Positions 34,063 to 43,180 of a stretch of DNA of 64,000 nucleotides are shown here, piece by piece. How positions within the stretch are numbered: the stretch's first letter is position 1; every line of letters begins with the position of its first letter. A program made the translations under genes and the position numbers. The notes beneath the pieces were generated by a model. It was not told where the DNA came from and did not search any database. It worked only from the letters and a program-made list of their open reading frames with translations. Origin of the DNA: Stutzerimonas stutzeri (GTDB lineage Bacteria; Pseudomonadota; Gammaproteobacteria; Pseudomonadales; Pseudomonadaceae); the NCBI RefSeq assembly GCF_024448715.1, contig NZ_JAMOHZ010000011.1, forward strand, positions 22,755-86,754. Direction: 5' to 3'.

Positions 34063-34635
34063 TCAGCCGAACAGCGGTTTGAGGTCAACGTTGGCCTTCT
34101 CCGCGTCGCTGAATTGCAACAACGCGGCCTCACGGAAACCAAAGGCGCGCGCCAGCAACACATCGGGAAACTGCTCGATACGCACATTGTTCAGATTGAC
34201 TGACTCGTTATAGAGCTCGCGTCGGTCGGCTATGCCGCTTTCCAGACCGCTGATGCGCTGTTGCAAATGGCGGAAGCTCTCGTTGGCACGCAGCTCCGGA
34301 TAGTTCTCAGCGAGGGCGAACAGACGTCCCAGACCGGCGCGCAACCCGGTTTCGGCCTGCCCTAGAGCGTTTACATCACCCTGCTCGCGCGCCATGGATA
34401 CGGCGTTGCGGGCATTGATGACCTGCTCCAGGGTGTTGCGCTCGTGCTGCATGTATTGCTTGCAGGTCTCGACCAGCTTTGGCAGCTCTTCGTGTCGCTG
34501 ACGCAGCAGCACGTCGATATTCGACCAGGCTTTGCTCACGCCATGTTTGAGGCGCACCAGACCGTTGTAGAGAACCACCGCATAGGCAGCGACGAGAAAC
34601 AGCACAACCAGTGCAACTACAGCGTTCATGCTCAT
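34063..34635 (-). CDS. lemA: LemA-family membrane protein
   Basis: A 190-residue protein with one N-terminal helix (about 5-24) and a long coiled-coil-rich body. LVRLKHGVSKAWSNIDVLLRQRHEELPKLV beginning near residue 28 is the family hallmark (key residues: SKAWSNIDV and RHEELPKLV). LemA proteins are envelope proteins of poorly known function. A second ATG two codons on is equally possible. Paired with the GIDE-domain gene downstream. Confidence 0.88.
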   Translation of the reverse strand: MSMNAVVALVVLFLVAAYAVVLYNGLVRLKHGVSKAWSNIDVLLRQRHEELPKLVETCKQYMQHERNTLEQVINARNAVSMAREQGDVNALGQAETGLRAGLGRLFALAENYPELRANESFRHLQQRISGLESGIADRRELYNESVNLNNVRIEQFPDVLLARAFGFREAALLQFSDAEKANVDLKPLFG

Positions 34636-34729
34636 CAGGCTTGTCCATGAAGTCCGGATATCGGGATGGCATTCTAACGGCACCGCTGAAAGCGAAGCGC
34701 GACATGCTGCACGCAATTTCTTTGCACAA

Positions 34730-34748
34730 AATGCAAATCTTTCGCATT
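34730..34748. promoter_or_regulatory. Candidate Fur box upstream of the first imelysin gene
   Basis: AATGCAAAT-C-TTTCGCATT, a 9-1-9 inverted repeat close to the Pseudomonas Fur consensus, 74 bases before the start codon. Confidence 0.55.
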
Positions 34749-34821
34749 ATGACCCGCATCGGATTGTCGCACCCCATCTGCCGGCGTCCCCAATACCACT
34801 CTGCAAGCAAAGGAACCCGCC

Positions 34822-36162
34822 ATGCTACGCACTCCCGTCTGGGCCACTGCCAGCCTTCTGGCTGTCGCCATTTCACTCGCTGGTTGCGGCGAAGACAAAG
34901 CGCCAGCCGAACAGGCCGCCGCTCCGCAAGCGACCACCCAGAGCGAGCCGGCCGCGAGCGCGCCAGAGACAGTGAACAGCGAGGCCGCGCAGGCCGTGGT
35001 CAAGCATTACGCCGACATCGCGCACGCCGTATTCAGCGATGCGCACAGCACCGCGCTGAAACTTCAAGACGCCGTCAACGCCCTGCTCGCCAATCCGAGC
35101 GACGAAACCCTGCAAGCCGCCAAAGACGCCTGGCTGGCCGCGCGCGTGCCCTATATGCAGAGCGAAGTGTTCCGCTTCGGTAATCCGGTAGTCGACGATT
35201 GGGAAGGCCAGCTCAACGCCTGGCCGCTTGACGAAGGCATGATCGACTACGTCAAGGGCGACTATCAGCATGCTCTCGGCAACCCTGGCGCTACCGCCAA
35301 CATCGTCGCCAACAAGGAACTGCAGATTGGCGAAGACAAAATCGACGTCAGCGAAATCACCGGCGAGAAGCTTGCAAGCCTGAACGAACTGGCCGGCTCC
35401 GAAGCCAACGTGGCCACTGGTTACCATGCGATCGAATTCCTTCTTTGGGGTCAGGACCTGAACGGTACCAATCCCGGTGCTGGCGAACGCCCCGTCAGCG
35501 ACTTCGTCGAGGGTGACGATTGCACCGGCGACAATTGCGACCGTCGTCGCGCCTATCTGAAGGCCGCCACTGAATTGCTGATCAGCGACCTTGAAGAAAT
35601 GGTCGGCGAGTGGAAGGCCGGCGTTGCCGATAATTACCGCGCCAGCCTGGAAAGCGAATCCGCCGAAAATGGCCTGCGCAAGATGTTCTTCGGCATGGGT
35701 AGCCTGTCGCTGGGCGAGCTGGCCGGCGAGCGTATGAAAGTCGCGCTGGAAGCCAATTCGCCGGAAGACGAGCATGACTGCTTCAGCGACAACACCCACA
35801 ACTCGCACTTCTACAATGCAAAAGGCATCCGCAACGTTTACCTCGGCGAGTACAAGCGTGTCGACGGCAGCACACTCAGCGGCCCGAGTCTAGCCTCGCT
35901 GGTCGAAGATGCCGCTCCAGAAGTCAACACCACAGTGAAGACCGATCTGGAAGCTACCGAAGCCAAACTGCAGGTGCTGGTTACCAGTGCCAAAGAAGGC
36001 GAAGCGTTCGATCAGCTGATCGCTCCCGATAACAGCGAAGGCCAGGAAAAAGTGCGCGCCGCAATCGGTGCGCTGGTGCAGCAGACTGGCTCTATCGAGA
36101 AAGCCGCTGCCGCATTGGGTATCAGCGACCTGAACCCGGATACGGCCGATCACCAGTTCTGA
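34822..36162 (+). CDS. icmP: Imelysin-family lipoprotein (IcmP-like)
   Basis: A 446-residue protein with a lipoprotein signal (LAVAISLAGC/GE, cysteine about 22) and a low-complexity Ala/Glu linker before the imelysin domain. The family GxHxxE motif appears as GYHAIEFLLWGQDL near residue 200, and a second conserved region as LSLGELAGERMKVALE near 297. P. aeruginosa IcmP, in the same gene order, was described as an insulin-cleaving metalloprotease, but the imelysin family is increasingly regarded as iron/heme-uptake associated. A Fur-like box upstream fits iron control. Probably periplasm-facing. Confidence 0.85.
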   Translation: MLRTPVWATASLLAVAISLAGCGEDKAPAEQAAAPQATTQSEPAASAPETVNSEAAQAVVKHYADIAHAVFSDAHSTALKLQDAVNALLANPSDETLQAAKDAWLAARVPYMQSEVFRFGNPVVDDWEGQLNAWPLDEGMIDYVKGDYQHALGNPGATANIVANKELQIGEDKIDVSEITGEKLASLNELAGSEANVATGYHAIEFLLWGQDLNGTNPGAGERPVSDFVEGDDCTGDNCDRRRAYLKAATELLISDLEEMVGEWKAGVADNYRASLESESAENGLRKMFFGMGSLSLGELAGERMKVALEANSPEDEHDCFSDNTHNSHFYNAKGIRNVYLGEYKRVDGSTLSGPSLASLVEDAAPEVNTTVKTDLEATEAKLQVLVTSAKEGEAFDQLIAPDNSEGQEKVRAAIGALVQQTGSIEKAAAALGISDLNPDTADHQF

Positions 36163-36180
36163 TTTAGCGTCGTTATGTAG

Positions 36181-36199
36181 GGGCGGTGCAATGCCGCCC
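36181..36199 (+). terminator. Weak hairpin after icmP
   Basis: GGGCGG, loop, CCGCCC followed by TCTT; a weak terminator at best. Confidence 0.35.
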
Positions 36200-36264
36200 T
36201 CTTATGACGTGCCCTTTCGACGGCAGCATCCTGCGCTCGTTCGAACGGCCCAGCCCTATCAGTA

Positions 36265-36283
36265 AATGCAAATTGCTCTTATT
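36265..36283. promoter_or_regulatory. Candidate Fur box upstream of the di-heme lipoprotein gene
   Basis: AATGCAAATTGCTCTTATT resembles the Fur consensus about as 13 of 19 positions, weaker than the box at 34730; 55 bases before the start codon. Confidence 0.4.
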
Positions 36284-36338
36284 CAAGCTCCATTAGCCTG
36301 CTAAGATCGCCGCCCTGTTACAGGATCAGGTATACCCG

Positions 36339-37753
36339 ATGCACCCGTTTTCCCGCTCTGCTACTGCCCTGCTGCTGGCCTTCGGCCTTGCCGCCTGCGG
36401 CGAGCAGGCGCCACGCTTCGAGCGGGCAGAGCCGGGCGAAGCGCTTTCCGCGGGCAGCGCAACCGTAATGCAGTTCGACCAGAATGCTTTCTCAATGCCT
36501 GCTGCCAACCTGGCTCCGGTCCGGCGACTGGACTTCAGCGTCGGCAACAGTTTTTTCCGAAATCCCTGGGTCATCGCCCCGCTTCCACCACGGCTCGCGA
36601 CGGCCTCGGCCCACTGATCAACACCAACGCCTGTCAGAGCTGCCATATCAAGGATGGCCGCGGTCGTCCGGCAGAAGCCGAGCGCGGCAATGCCGTATCC
36701 ATGCTGGTGAGGCTTTCGATACCTGCTGGTGCCGAGCATGCGGAGGTCGTCCGGCAGCGCGGCATCGCGCCGGAGCCCACCTATGGCGGTCAATTACAGG
36801 ACATGGCGATTCCGGGCGTGGTGCCCGAAGGCAAGGTCCGGCTCAGCTACGCCACGCGGACCGAGCGATTTAGCGACGGTTTCGAGGTTGAGCTGCGCAT
36901 GCCAGAACTGAACATTACTGAACTAGGCTACGGTCCGATGCATCCGCAGACACAGTTCTCCCTCCGCGTGGCACCGCCGATGATCGGCCTCGGGCTGCTG
37001 GAGGCGATTCCCGAATCTGCACTGTTGGCCAACGCCGATCCTGAAGATAGCAATGACGACGGTGTTTCCGGTCGGCCCAACCGGGTCTACGACCAGCTCA
37101 CACACGAGGCGGCAATTGGCCGCTTCGGCTGGAAAGCTGGGCAGCCGAACCTTAACCAGCAAAATGCCGATGCGTTCTTCAATGACATGGGGCTCACCAC
37201 CAGCCTGTTCACTGGCAGCAGCTGCACCGACCGGCAGCAGGATTGCCGGAGGATGCCCGATGGCGGTGAGCTTGAGGTCAGCGACAACATCCTTGCCCAG
37301 GTGCTGTTCTATACCCGCAACCTTGGCGTGCCGGCGCGTCGCAACGTTGACGATCCCCAGGTGCTGGCGGGCAAGACGCTGTTCCACCGCGCCGGCTGCC
37401 AGAGCTGCCATGTTCCAACATTCACCACTGGCGATGCCGCCGAGCCTGAGCTGGCCAACCAGGTAATCCGTCCATATACCGATTTACTGCTGCATGACAT
37501 GGGCGAAGGGCTTGCCGACCACCGTCCGGAGTTCGAGGCCAGCGGCAGCGAATGGCGTACGCCACCGTTATGGGGCATCGGCATGACCGAGACGGTCAGC
37601 GATCACACCCAGTTTCTCCATGACGGACGTGCGCGCAACCTGCTCGAAGCCATACTCTGGCATGGCGGCGAAGCGGAAAAAGCCAAGCAGACTGTGCTCG
37701 GCTTCGACAGCGATGAACGCAGCGCCTTGCTGGCCTTTCTCGAATCACTCTAG
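36339..37753 (+). pseudogene. Di-heme c-type (DUF1111) lipoprotein gene interrupted by a frameshift
   Basis: The first frame gives a lipoprotein signal (LAFGLAAC/GE) and runs to FFRNPWVIAP, then ends at a stop at 36615. The similarity continues one frame over from about 36584: STTARDGLGPLINTN, the first heme site CQSCH near 36632, PEPTYGGQLQD, and the second heme site CQSCH near 37400 before the normal C-terminus ARNLLEAILWHGGEAE. Joined, the product would be about 470 residues, the family size. Loss of one base near 36579-36583 (for instance CCGGCT to CCGCT, giving APASTTAR) explains it. Either a true inactivation or a sequencing error. Neighbours form an iron-linked operon. Confidence 0.8.
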
Positions 37754-37795
37754 TGCCGGACCAACCACCGGTGTCCTGCCTTGCCGAGGAGCAAC

Positions 37796-38869
37796 ATGTA
37801 CCCCAACCGCTATTTTTCAGCATTCACCGCCACCGCCCTGGGTCTGCTGCTGAGCGCCTGCGCGCCGTCCGATCCCTTTGCCGAGACGAGCAAAGCACTG
37901 GTCGATGAAGTCCTGCTTCCGGCGTATACCCAGTGGGCCGAAACCAACCGGCGCATGGCCGCAAGCAGCATTGCTTTCTGCGCTGGCAACGAAGAGCTGG
38001 AGGATGCGCGCAAAGCCTTCCTGCAAGCGCAGTTCGCCTGGGCGGGCCTGCAGCCGTTGCTGATCGGCCCGATGGGCGAAGGCAACCGCGCATGGCAAGT
38101 GCAATTCTGGCCTGACAAGAAGAATCTGGTCGGTCGCCAGGTCACCGCCCTGCTGAAGAACAAACCCGAGCTGACCCAGGCCGATCTGGAAGATGGCAGT
38201 GTCGTGTTGCAGGGCTTATCGGCGTATGAGTATGTGCTCTATGACAAGGCAGTCGACCTGAGCGACAGCACTACCAAGGCACGCTACTGTCGGTTGCTGG
38301 TGGCAATTGGTGAACACCAGCAGAAGCTCGCCGCTAACATGCTGCAGCAGTGGGAAGCCGAAGACGGCATGGTCGCGCAACTCAGCGAGTTTCCCAACGA
38401 GCGTTACGTGGAGTCGCAGGAAGCGATAGCCGACCTGTTGCGCGTGCAGGTCACGGCACTGGACGGTCTGAAGAAGAAGCTCGGCGCCCCGCTGGGTCGT
38501 CAGAGCAAAGGGTTCCCGCAGCCCTTCCAGGCCGAGGCCTGGCGCAGTGATGCGACACTCGGCAGCATCGATGCTGCCCTCGCTGGCGCCCAATATTTAT
38601 GGCAGGGCAGCGACGACAACGGCTTCAAGCAGTTGGTACCCGCCGATCAGGCCGATCTGATCAAACGCATCGACGTCGCCTATGCGACAACCCGCAAACA
38701 CTTGGCAGACATCATGCTGCCGTTCAGCGAACTGATCGCCGACGAAGCCGGCCGTGAGCGGCTGGATGCGCTGTACCAAGAGATCGACGTGTTGCACCGC
38801 CTGCATCAGACCGAACTGGCCCGGGCACTCGGTGTACAGATCGGCTTCAACGCCCACGACGGAGACTGA
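37796..38869 (+). CDS. Second imelysin-family lipoprotein
   Basis: A 357-residue protein with a lipoprotein signal (ALGLLLSAC/AP, cysteine about 22). It lacks the strong GxHxxE of the first imelysin but has the all-helical imelysin body, with GLSAYEYVLYDKAVDL near 140 in the equivalent place. CGAGGAG precedes the ATG by 5 bases. It lies 42 bases behind the frameshifted di-heme gene and 2 bases before the DUF1513 gene, so the four genes read as one operon, probably for iron acquisition in the periplasm. Confidence 0.83.
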   Translation: MYPNRYFSAFTATALGLLLSACAPSDPFAETSKALVDEVLLPAYTQWAETNRRMAASSIAFCAGNEELEDARKAFLQAQFAWAGLQPLLIGPMGEGNRAWQVQFWPDKKNLVGRQVTALLKNKPELTQADLEDGSVVLQGLSAYEYVLYDKAVDLSDSTTKARYCRLLVAIGEHQQKLAANMLQQWEAEDGMVAQLSEFPNERYVESQEAIADLLRVQVTALDGLKKKLGAPLGRQSKGFPQPFQAEAWRSDATLGSIDAALAGAQYLWQGSDDNGFKQLVPADQADLIKRIDVAYATTRKHLADIMLPFSELIADEAGRERLDALYQEIDVLHRLHQTELARALGVQIGFNAHDGD

Positions 38870-38871
38870 TC

Positions 38872-39966
38872 ATGAAACGCCGTGCTTTTATAGGTCTGGG
38901 CAGTGCCCTGGCTGCAGCCTCCGCAGTCGGTGGTTGGACACTCACACGACATACTGAGCAGCCGCTGCTTCTCTCTGCACGCGACGATGCCGATGGCCGT
39001 CACTATGCGGTTGGTTATCGGCTCGATGGCAGCCGTGTGTTCGCGACGCCGGTTAGCGAGCGCTGCCATGACGTCTATGCCCATCCACATCTACCCCTGG
39101 CGGTATTTGTCGGACGTCGACCGAGCCGCGAGAGCTATCTGATCGACAGCCGTGACGGCACGCTGTTGCAGGTTCTTGCCTCGCCGCCTGACCGCCATTT
39201 CTACGGCCACGGCGTGTTCCATGCCAGCGGCGACTGGTTCTACACCACCGAAAACGACACGGCCGATGCCGGCCGCGGCGTACTCGGCATCTACCGCGTC
39301 GAAGAACGCCGACTGGTTCGCAGCGGCGAGCACTCGACCCATGGCATCGGCCCGCATCAGCTGCTGTGGATGCCAGATGGCGAGACGCTGGTGATCGCCA
39401 ACGGTGGTATCCGCACCGAAGCCGACAGTCGGGAAATGATGAATCTTGATGCCATGGAACCCAGCCTCGTCATGCTTCGACGCGACGGCACGCTCCTAAG
39501 CAAGGAGCAACTGCCCGAGCAGATGAACAGCGTGCGTCACTTGGCGGTTGCGGCGGACGGCACGGTGGTTTCCGGACAGCAGTACGAAGGCGACCCTATG
39601 GATCAGGTGCCGCTATTGGCGATCAAGCGTCCGGGCGAAGCCTTCCAGGCATTCCCGTTGGGTGAAGCACAACGCCAGACGATGAATCAGTACACCGCCA
39701 GCCTGGCGATCAACGACCAGCTGCGTCTGCTGGCTGTGACGGCGCCACGCGGCAATAAAGTGTTCATCTGGGATCTGGACAGCGCCGCCTTGCGCGAGGA
39801 AGTCCATCTGCCGGATTGCGCCGGTGTAGCAGCTGTCGAGCAGGGTTTCGTGGTGAGTTCCGGCCAGGGGCGCTGCAGGCTGGTTGACTGCAGCGGCGAG
39901 CGCTTCGTCAGCACCGCACTGCAACTGCCGGCAGGGCTCTGGGACAACCATTTGCGCCTGGTCTGA
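38872..39966 (+). CDS. DUF1513 protein with Tat-like signal (beta-propeller)
   Basis: A 364-residue protein starting [20 protein letters not shown], a twin-arginine-type signal. The body shows repeated blade-like segments ending in Trp/Asp ([20 protein letters not shown] near 118, [20 protein letters not shown] near 158, [17 protein letters not shown] near 295), as in DUF1513 propellers. GGAG precedes the ATG. It ends the imelysin operon, and the family usually occurs there; export by Tat hints at a cofactor or folded state. Biochemical role unknown. Confidence 0.83.
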   Translation: MKRRAFIGLGSALAAASAVGGWTLTRHTEQPLLLSARDDADGRHYAVGYRLDGSRVFATPVSERCHDVYAHPHLPLAVFVGRRPSRESYLIDSRDGTLLQVLASPPDRHFYGHGVFHASGDWFYTTENDTADAGRGVLGIYRVEERRLVRSGEHSTHGIGPHQLLWMPDGETLVIANGGIRTEADSREMMNLDAMEPSLVMLRRDGTLLSKEQLPEQMNSVRHLAVAADGTVVSGQQYEGDPMDQVPLLAIKRPGEAFQAFPLGEAQRQTMNQYTASLAINDQLRLLAVTAPRGNKVFIWDLDSAALREEVHLPDCAGVAAVEQGFVVSSGQGRCRLVDCSGERFVSTALQLPAGLWDNHLRLV

Positions 39967-40003
39967 AAGACCTCAAGTATCGAGGCGCCGCGCCGAGAAA
40001 CAG

Positions 40004-40044
40004 AACGACCGAGCGGTCATTCACGTGACCGCTCGCTTCGTTCT
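40004..40044 (+). terminator. Long hairpin ending the imelysin operon
   Basis: CGAGCGGTCA-TTCACG-TGACCGCTCG, with outer GAACGA/TCGTTC pairing. Only a weak T-run follows. Confidence 0.5.
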
Positions 40045-40087
40045 TGCCATTAGCGCAAACGCACCCCACTTGATCGAGAACGCTCTG

Positions 40088-41713
40088 ATGTTTCTGAAGA
40101 AATCCCTACGGGCTCAGTTATTGGGACTGATCGGTGCCAGCCTGCTGGTAATGCTTGTGATCGCCCTCACCAGCTTCTCCTTTCTGTCCGATGGAGTCTC
40201 CGCCTATCAGAGACTACTGAAAGGCCCGATCGAGGCGTCGCGATTGGTCGATGAAGCCAACCTGGAATTCAAGATACAGGTGCAGGAATGGAAGAACGTG
40301 CTGCTGCGCGGCAAGTCATCTGACGCCCTGAACAAATACTGGAACAGCTTCGAAAATCAGGAGCGCAAGGTTCAGGACCTGCTCGCCACGCTCGTACAAC
40401 TAAGCCAACACGACCCGAAACTGTCGAGCCAGATCGAAGGGCTGCGTACGGAACACCGCAATCTGGGTACGGCCTATCGATCAGGCCGCGATGCCTACAT
40501 CGCTGCGGGTCATGATCCGGTGGCAGGCGACAAAGCCGTTCAGGGAATCGACCGCGCGACCAGCGAACAACTTAGTGCACTGGTCGAACAGCTGCGTGAT
40601 TCCGCGCTGCGCAGCTCCGATGACATCAGCCATGCCGCCGACCAGGCCATTATCACCGGATCGCTGATCATGGTGGCCGCTGGCGCGCTGGTCGCTCTCC
40701 TCAGCCTGTGGCTGGTCAATCGTCATTTGATCGACCCGATCCGCCACCTGATCGACCACATCGCCAAGCTCAGCCAGGGCAATTTCAGCGAGCGCGTCGA
40801 CACGAGCCGAGCCGACGAACTGGGACGTCTCGCGGTCGCTGCCAACGTTTTGCGCGATTTTCTCGCTGATACCTTTACCCGCCTGCAACGCAGCACTTCC
40901 GATCTGGACAGTGCCAGCGGCGAACTGAACGCCATCGCGGCGCTGATGGGCCAAGGTACTCGTGAACAATTCTCGCGTACCGATCAGGTCGCAACCGCCA
41001 TGCATGAAATGTCCGCTACGTCTCAGGAAGTGGCCCGCCATGCGGCCGAAGCAGCACGCGCCGCGGATACAGCCGATCACTCGGCGCAGCAGGGCGAAAG
41101 CATGATGCGTTCGACCATTCAGACGATCACTCACATGCGTGGCGAGATCAGCAATACTGCGGAGGTCATCCGCCGCCTGGAAGCCGACAGCGGTCGCATC
41201 GGCAAGATACTGGAGGTAATCCGTGGGATCGCTGACCAGACCAACCTGCTGGCATTGAACGCAGCCATCGAGGCGGCCCGTGCCGGTGATGCTGGTCGTG
41301 GCTTCGCCGTCGTTGCGGACGAGGTACGCACGCTGGCCCGCCGCACCGCGGACTCTACAGCCGAAATTCACCAAATCATCGACACGGTGCAGACAGGCGC
41401 AGTGGATGCGGTGCGTGCAATCGAAAGCGGGCAAAGCCGTAGCGACGAAGGCGTCGAGCGGGTCACGGAAGCGGGCAGCATGCTTCAACGCATCACCCTA
41501 GAAGTCGAAGCGATTCGCGACATGAACCGGCAGATCGCCACGGCCGCTGAGGAGCAGACCTCAGTGGCGGAAGATATTTCGCGCAACCTCACCGAAATTA
41601 CCGCTATCGCCACCACCAATCAGGGCAATGTCGAGCGCACCGAAAAAGCCAGTCAGAACCTGCATGGCCTGTCTGCCCAACTCAGCGAAGTGACTCAGCG
41701 CCTCGTAGGCTAA
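40088..41713 (+). CDS. Methyl-accepting chemotaxis protein with helical-bundle sensor
   Basis: A 541-residue chemoreceptor: helix about 9-30, periplasmic helical region about 31-185 (four-helix-bundle-like, no Cache landmarks), second helix about 190-212, HAMP with [20 protein letters not shown], then the signalling domain with tip [20 protein letters not shown]. The ATG begins [13 protein letters not shown]; further upstream reading frame overlaps the previous gene and is not real. Ligand unknown. Located between the imelysin operon and the MexVW-like pump. Confidence 0.87.
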   Translation: MFLKKSLRAQLLGLIGASLLVMLVIALTSFSFLSDGVSAYQRLLKGPIEASRLVDEANLEFKIQVQEWKNVLLRGKSSDALNKYWNSFENQERKVQDLLATLVQLSQHDPKLSSQIEGLRTEHRNLGTAYRSGRDAYIAAGHDPVAGDKAVQGIDRATSEQLSALVEQLRDSALRSSDDISHAADQAIITGSLIMVAAGALVALLSLWLVNRHLIDPIRHLIDHIAKLSQGNFSERVDTSRADELGRLAVAANVLRDFLADTFTRLQRSTSDLDSASGELNAIAALMGQGTREQFSRTDQVATAMHEMSATSQEVARHAAEAARAADTADHSAQQGESMMRSTIQTITHMRGEISNTAEVIRRLEADSGRIGKILEVIRGIADQTNLLALNAAIEAARAGDAGRGFAVVADEVRTLARRTADSTAEIHQIIDTVQTGAVDAVRAIESGQSRSDEGVERVTEAGSMLQRITLEVEAIRDMNRQIATAAEEQTSVAEDISRNLTEITAIATTNQGNVERTEKASQNLHGLSAQLSEVTQRLVG

Positions 41714-41997
41714 CGCAACGGGCTCTCCACAGCAGGGGGCCGTTGCAAGCAAAACCCCGACATGTCTCGCAACGCGGCGTCGTATCTCGCTAGTCCCCGT
41801 CCCGCCAAGCATATTGGATGCATGTCCCTTTACATGCGTCTGGTTCGCGGCTAACTTCGCTGCCTCAGGCCATCTGGTCGAATAGATACAAGCCGAGGCC
41901 GCCGCAAGGCCGGCTATTGGTCGTTTGTCGTGCATCCAAAACGGCTGCCTCATTTCATGGCAGTAGCCAGCCGGCTCATCTCCAAGGAATACGGAAA

Positions 41998-43152
41998 ATG
42001 TTGCGCCGCATGCTGCTCATGCTGGGCGCGGTGATCGTCGTTGTTTTGATCCTCGCCGCCCTTAAATTCAACTCCATCTATTCACAGATTCAGCAGTTCA
42101 AGGCGCCGAAACCGCCGATCAATGTCGAGGTTGCCGAATCGCGCCGACAGCCATGGCAGCGTCGGCTTCCGGCAATCGGCACGCTCACGGCGTCACAGGG
42201 CATCGATCTGTCCGTAGAAATTGCCGGAACCGTCAGCGATGTGCAGTTCCGCTCGGGCGAAAAAGTGAGCAAGGGCCAGCCGATCGTTCTTCTCGACAGC
42301 GAAATCGAACAGGCAAGCCTGGCAGCGGCTCAGGCCGATCTTCACTTGGCGAAGGTCGAGTTCGAACGCGCCCGCAGCTTGGTCGGCAGCCAGGCCATCT
42401 CGCGCAGCGAGTTCGACCGACTCAACGCCGAGTCGCAAAAAGCCGCGGCCGCGGTCGCGCAGCTGAAGGCCAGCCTGGCGAAGAAACGCATTCTCGCGCC
42501 GTTCTCCGGGACCATCGGGATCCGTCAGGTAGACGTCGGTGACTTCGTCGCCGCCGGCACGCCCATCGCCACGCTACAGGACCTGTCCACCTTGTTCGTC
42601 GACTTCTATCTGGCTGAGCAGCAGGTTCCTCTACTCGCCATCGGCCAGTCCGTACGCATCCAGGTGGCCGCTTTCCCCGGTGAGGCTTTCGAGGGCACGA
42701 TCGTCGCGCTGAACCCAAAGGTGGAAATCACCACCCGCAATGTCCAGGTCCGCGCAGAGCTGGCCAACCCTAGCGAACGCCTGCTGCCCGGCATGTTCGC
42801 CGACCTGCAGGTTCTATTGCCCGAGGAACAGTCCCAGGTCGTAATACCGGAAACCGCAATCACCTACACCCTGTATGGCAACTCGGTGCTGGTGGTGAAG
42901 GAAGGCCAGGCGCCTCAGCCTGAGGAAAACACCGAAGCGCCCGAGCGCAGCGAACCCTATCTGGTAGTGGAGCGACGTTTCGTCAAGACCGGCGAGCGTC
43001 GCGACGGCCGCGTGGTGATCCTAGAAGGGCTCGAAGCCGGCGAACAGGTGATGATTGCCGGCCAGCTCAAGCTGGACGCCGGTGCTCACGTCGCCGTTGC
43101 CGAAAAACGCACGCTCGAGCTCGAGCCCAACAGCGGGTCCGACGCCCGCTGA
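41998..43152 (+). CDS. mexV: RND efflux periplasmic adaptor (MexV-like)
   Basis: A 384-residue membrane-fusion protein with an N-terminal anchor helix (about 6-24) and no lipoprotein cysteine. Order: barrel-sandwich (VEIAGTVSDVQFRSGEKVSKG near 75), alpha-hairpin (about 100-150), lipoyl half (ILAPFSGTIGIRQVDVGDFV near 165), beta-barrel and membrane-proximal domain (ILEGLEAGEQVMIAGQLKLD near 342). It links the inner-membrane RND pump to an outer-membrane channel. Length, sequence flavour and gene order match mexV of P. aeruginosa. The pump gene follows after 28 bases. Confidence 0.85.
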   Translation: MLRRMLLMLGAVIVVVLILAALKFNSIYSQIQQFKAPKPPINVEVAESRRQPWQRRLPAIGTLTASQGIDLSVEIAGTVSDVQFRSGEKVSKGQPIVLLDSEIEQASLAAAQADLHLAKVEFERARSLVGSQAISRSEFDRLNAESQKAAAAVAQLKASLAKKRILAPFSGTIGIRQVDVGDFVAAGTPIATLQDLSTLFVDFYLAEQQVPLLAIGQSVRIQVAAFPGEAFEGTIVALNPKVEITTRNVQVRAELANPSERLLPGMFADLQVLLPEEQSQVVIPETAITYTLYGNSVLVVKEGQAPQPEENTEAPERSEPYLVVERRFVKTGERRDGRVVILEGLEAGEQVMIAGQLKLDAGAHVAVAEKRTLELEPNSGSDAR

Positions 43153-43180
43153 GGCAACGCCAACAGGGATAAAGATCGTC

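Noticed and set aside
36701..37753. Independent 350-residue gene starting at an internal ATG
   Set aside because: It would lack the first heme site and N-terminal part of the family; the sequence upstream in the same frame is clearly homologous, so a frameshifted single gene explains it better.
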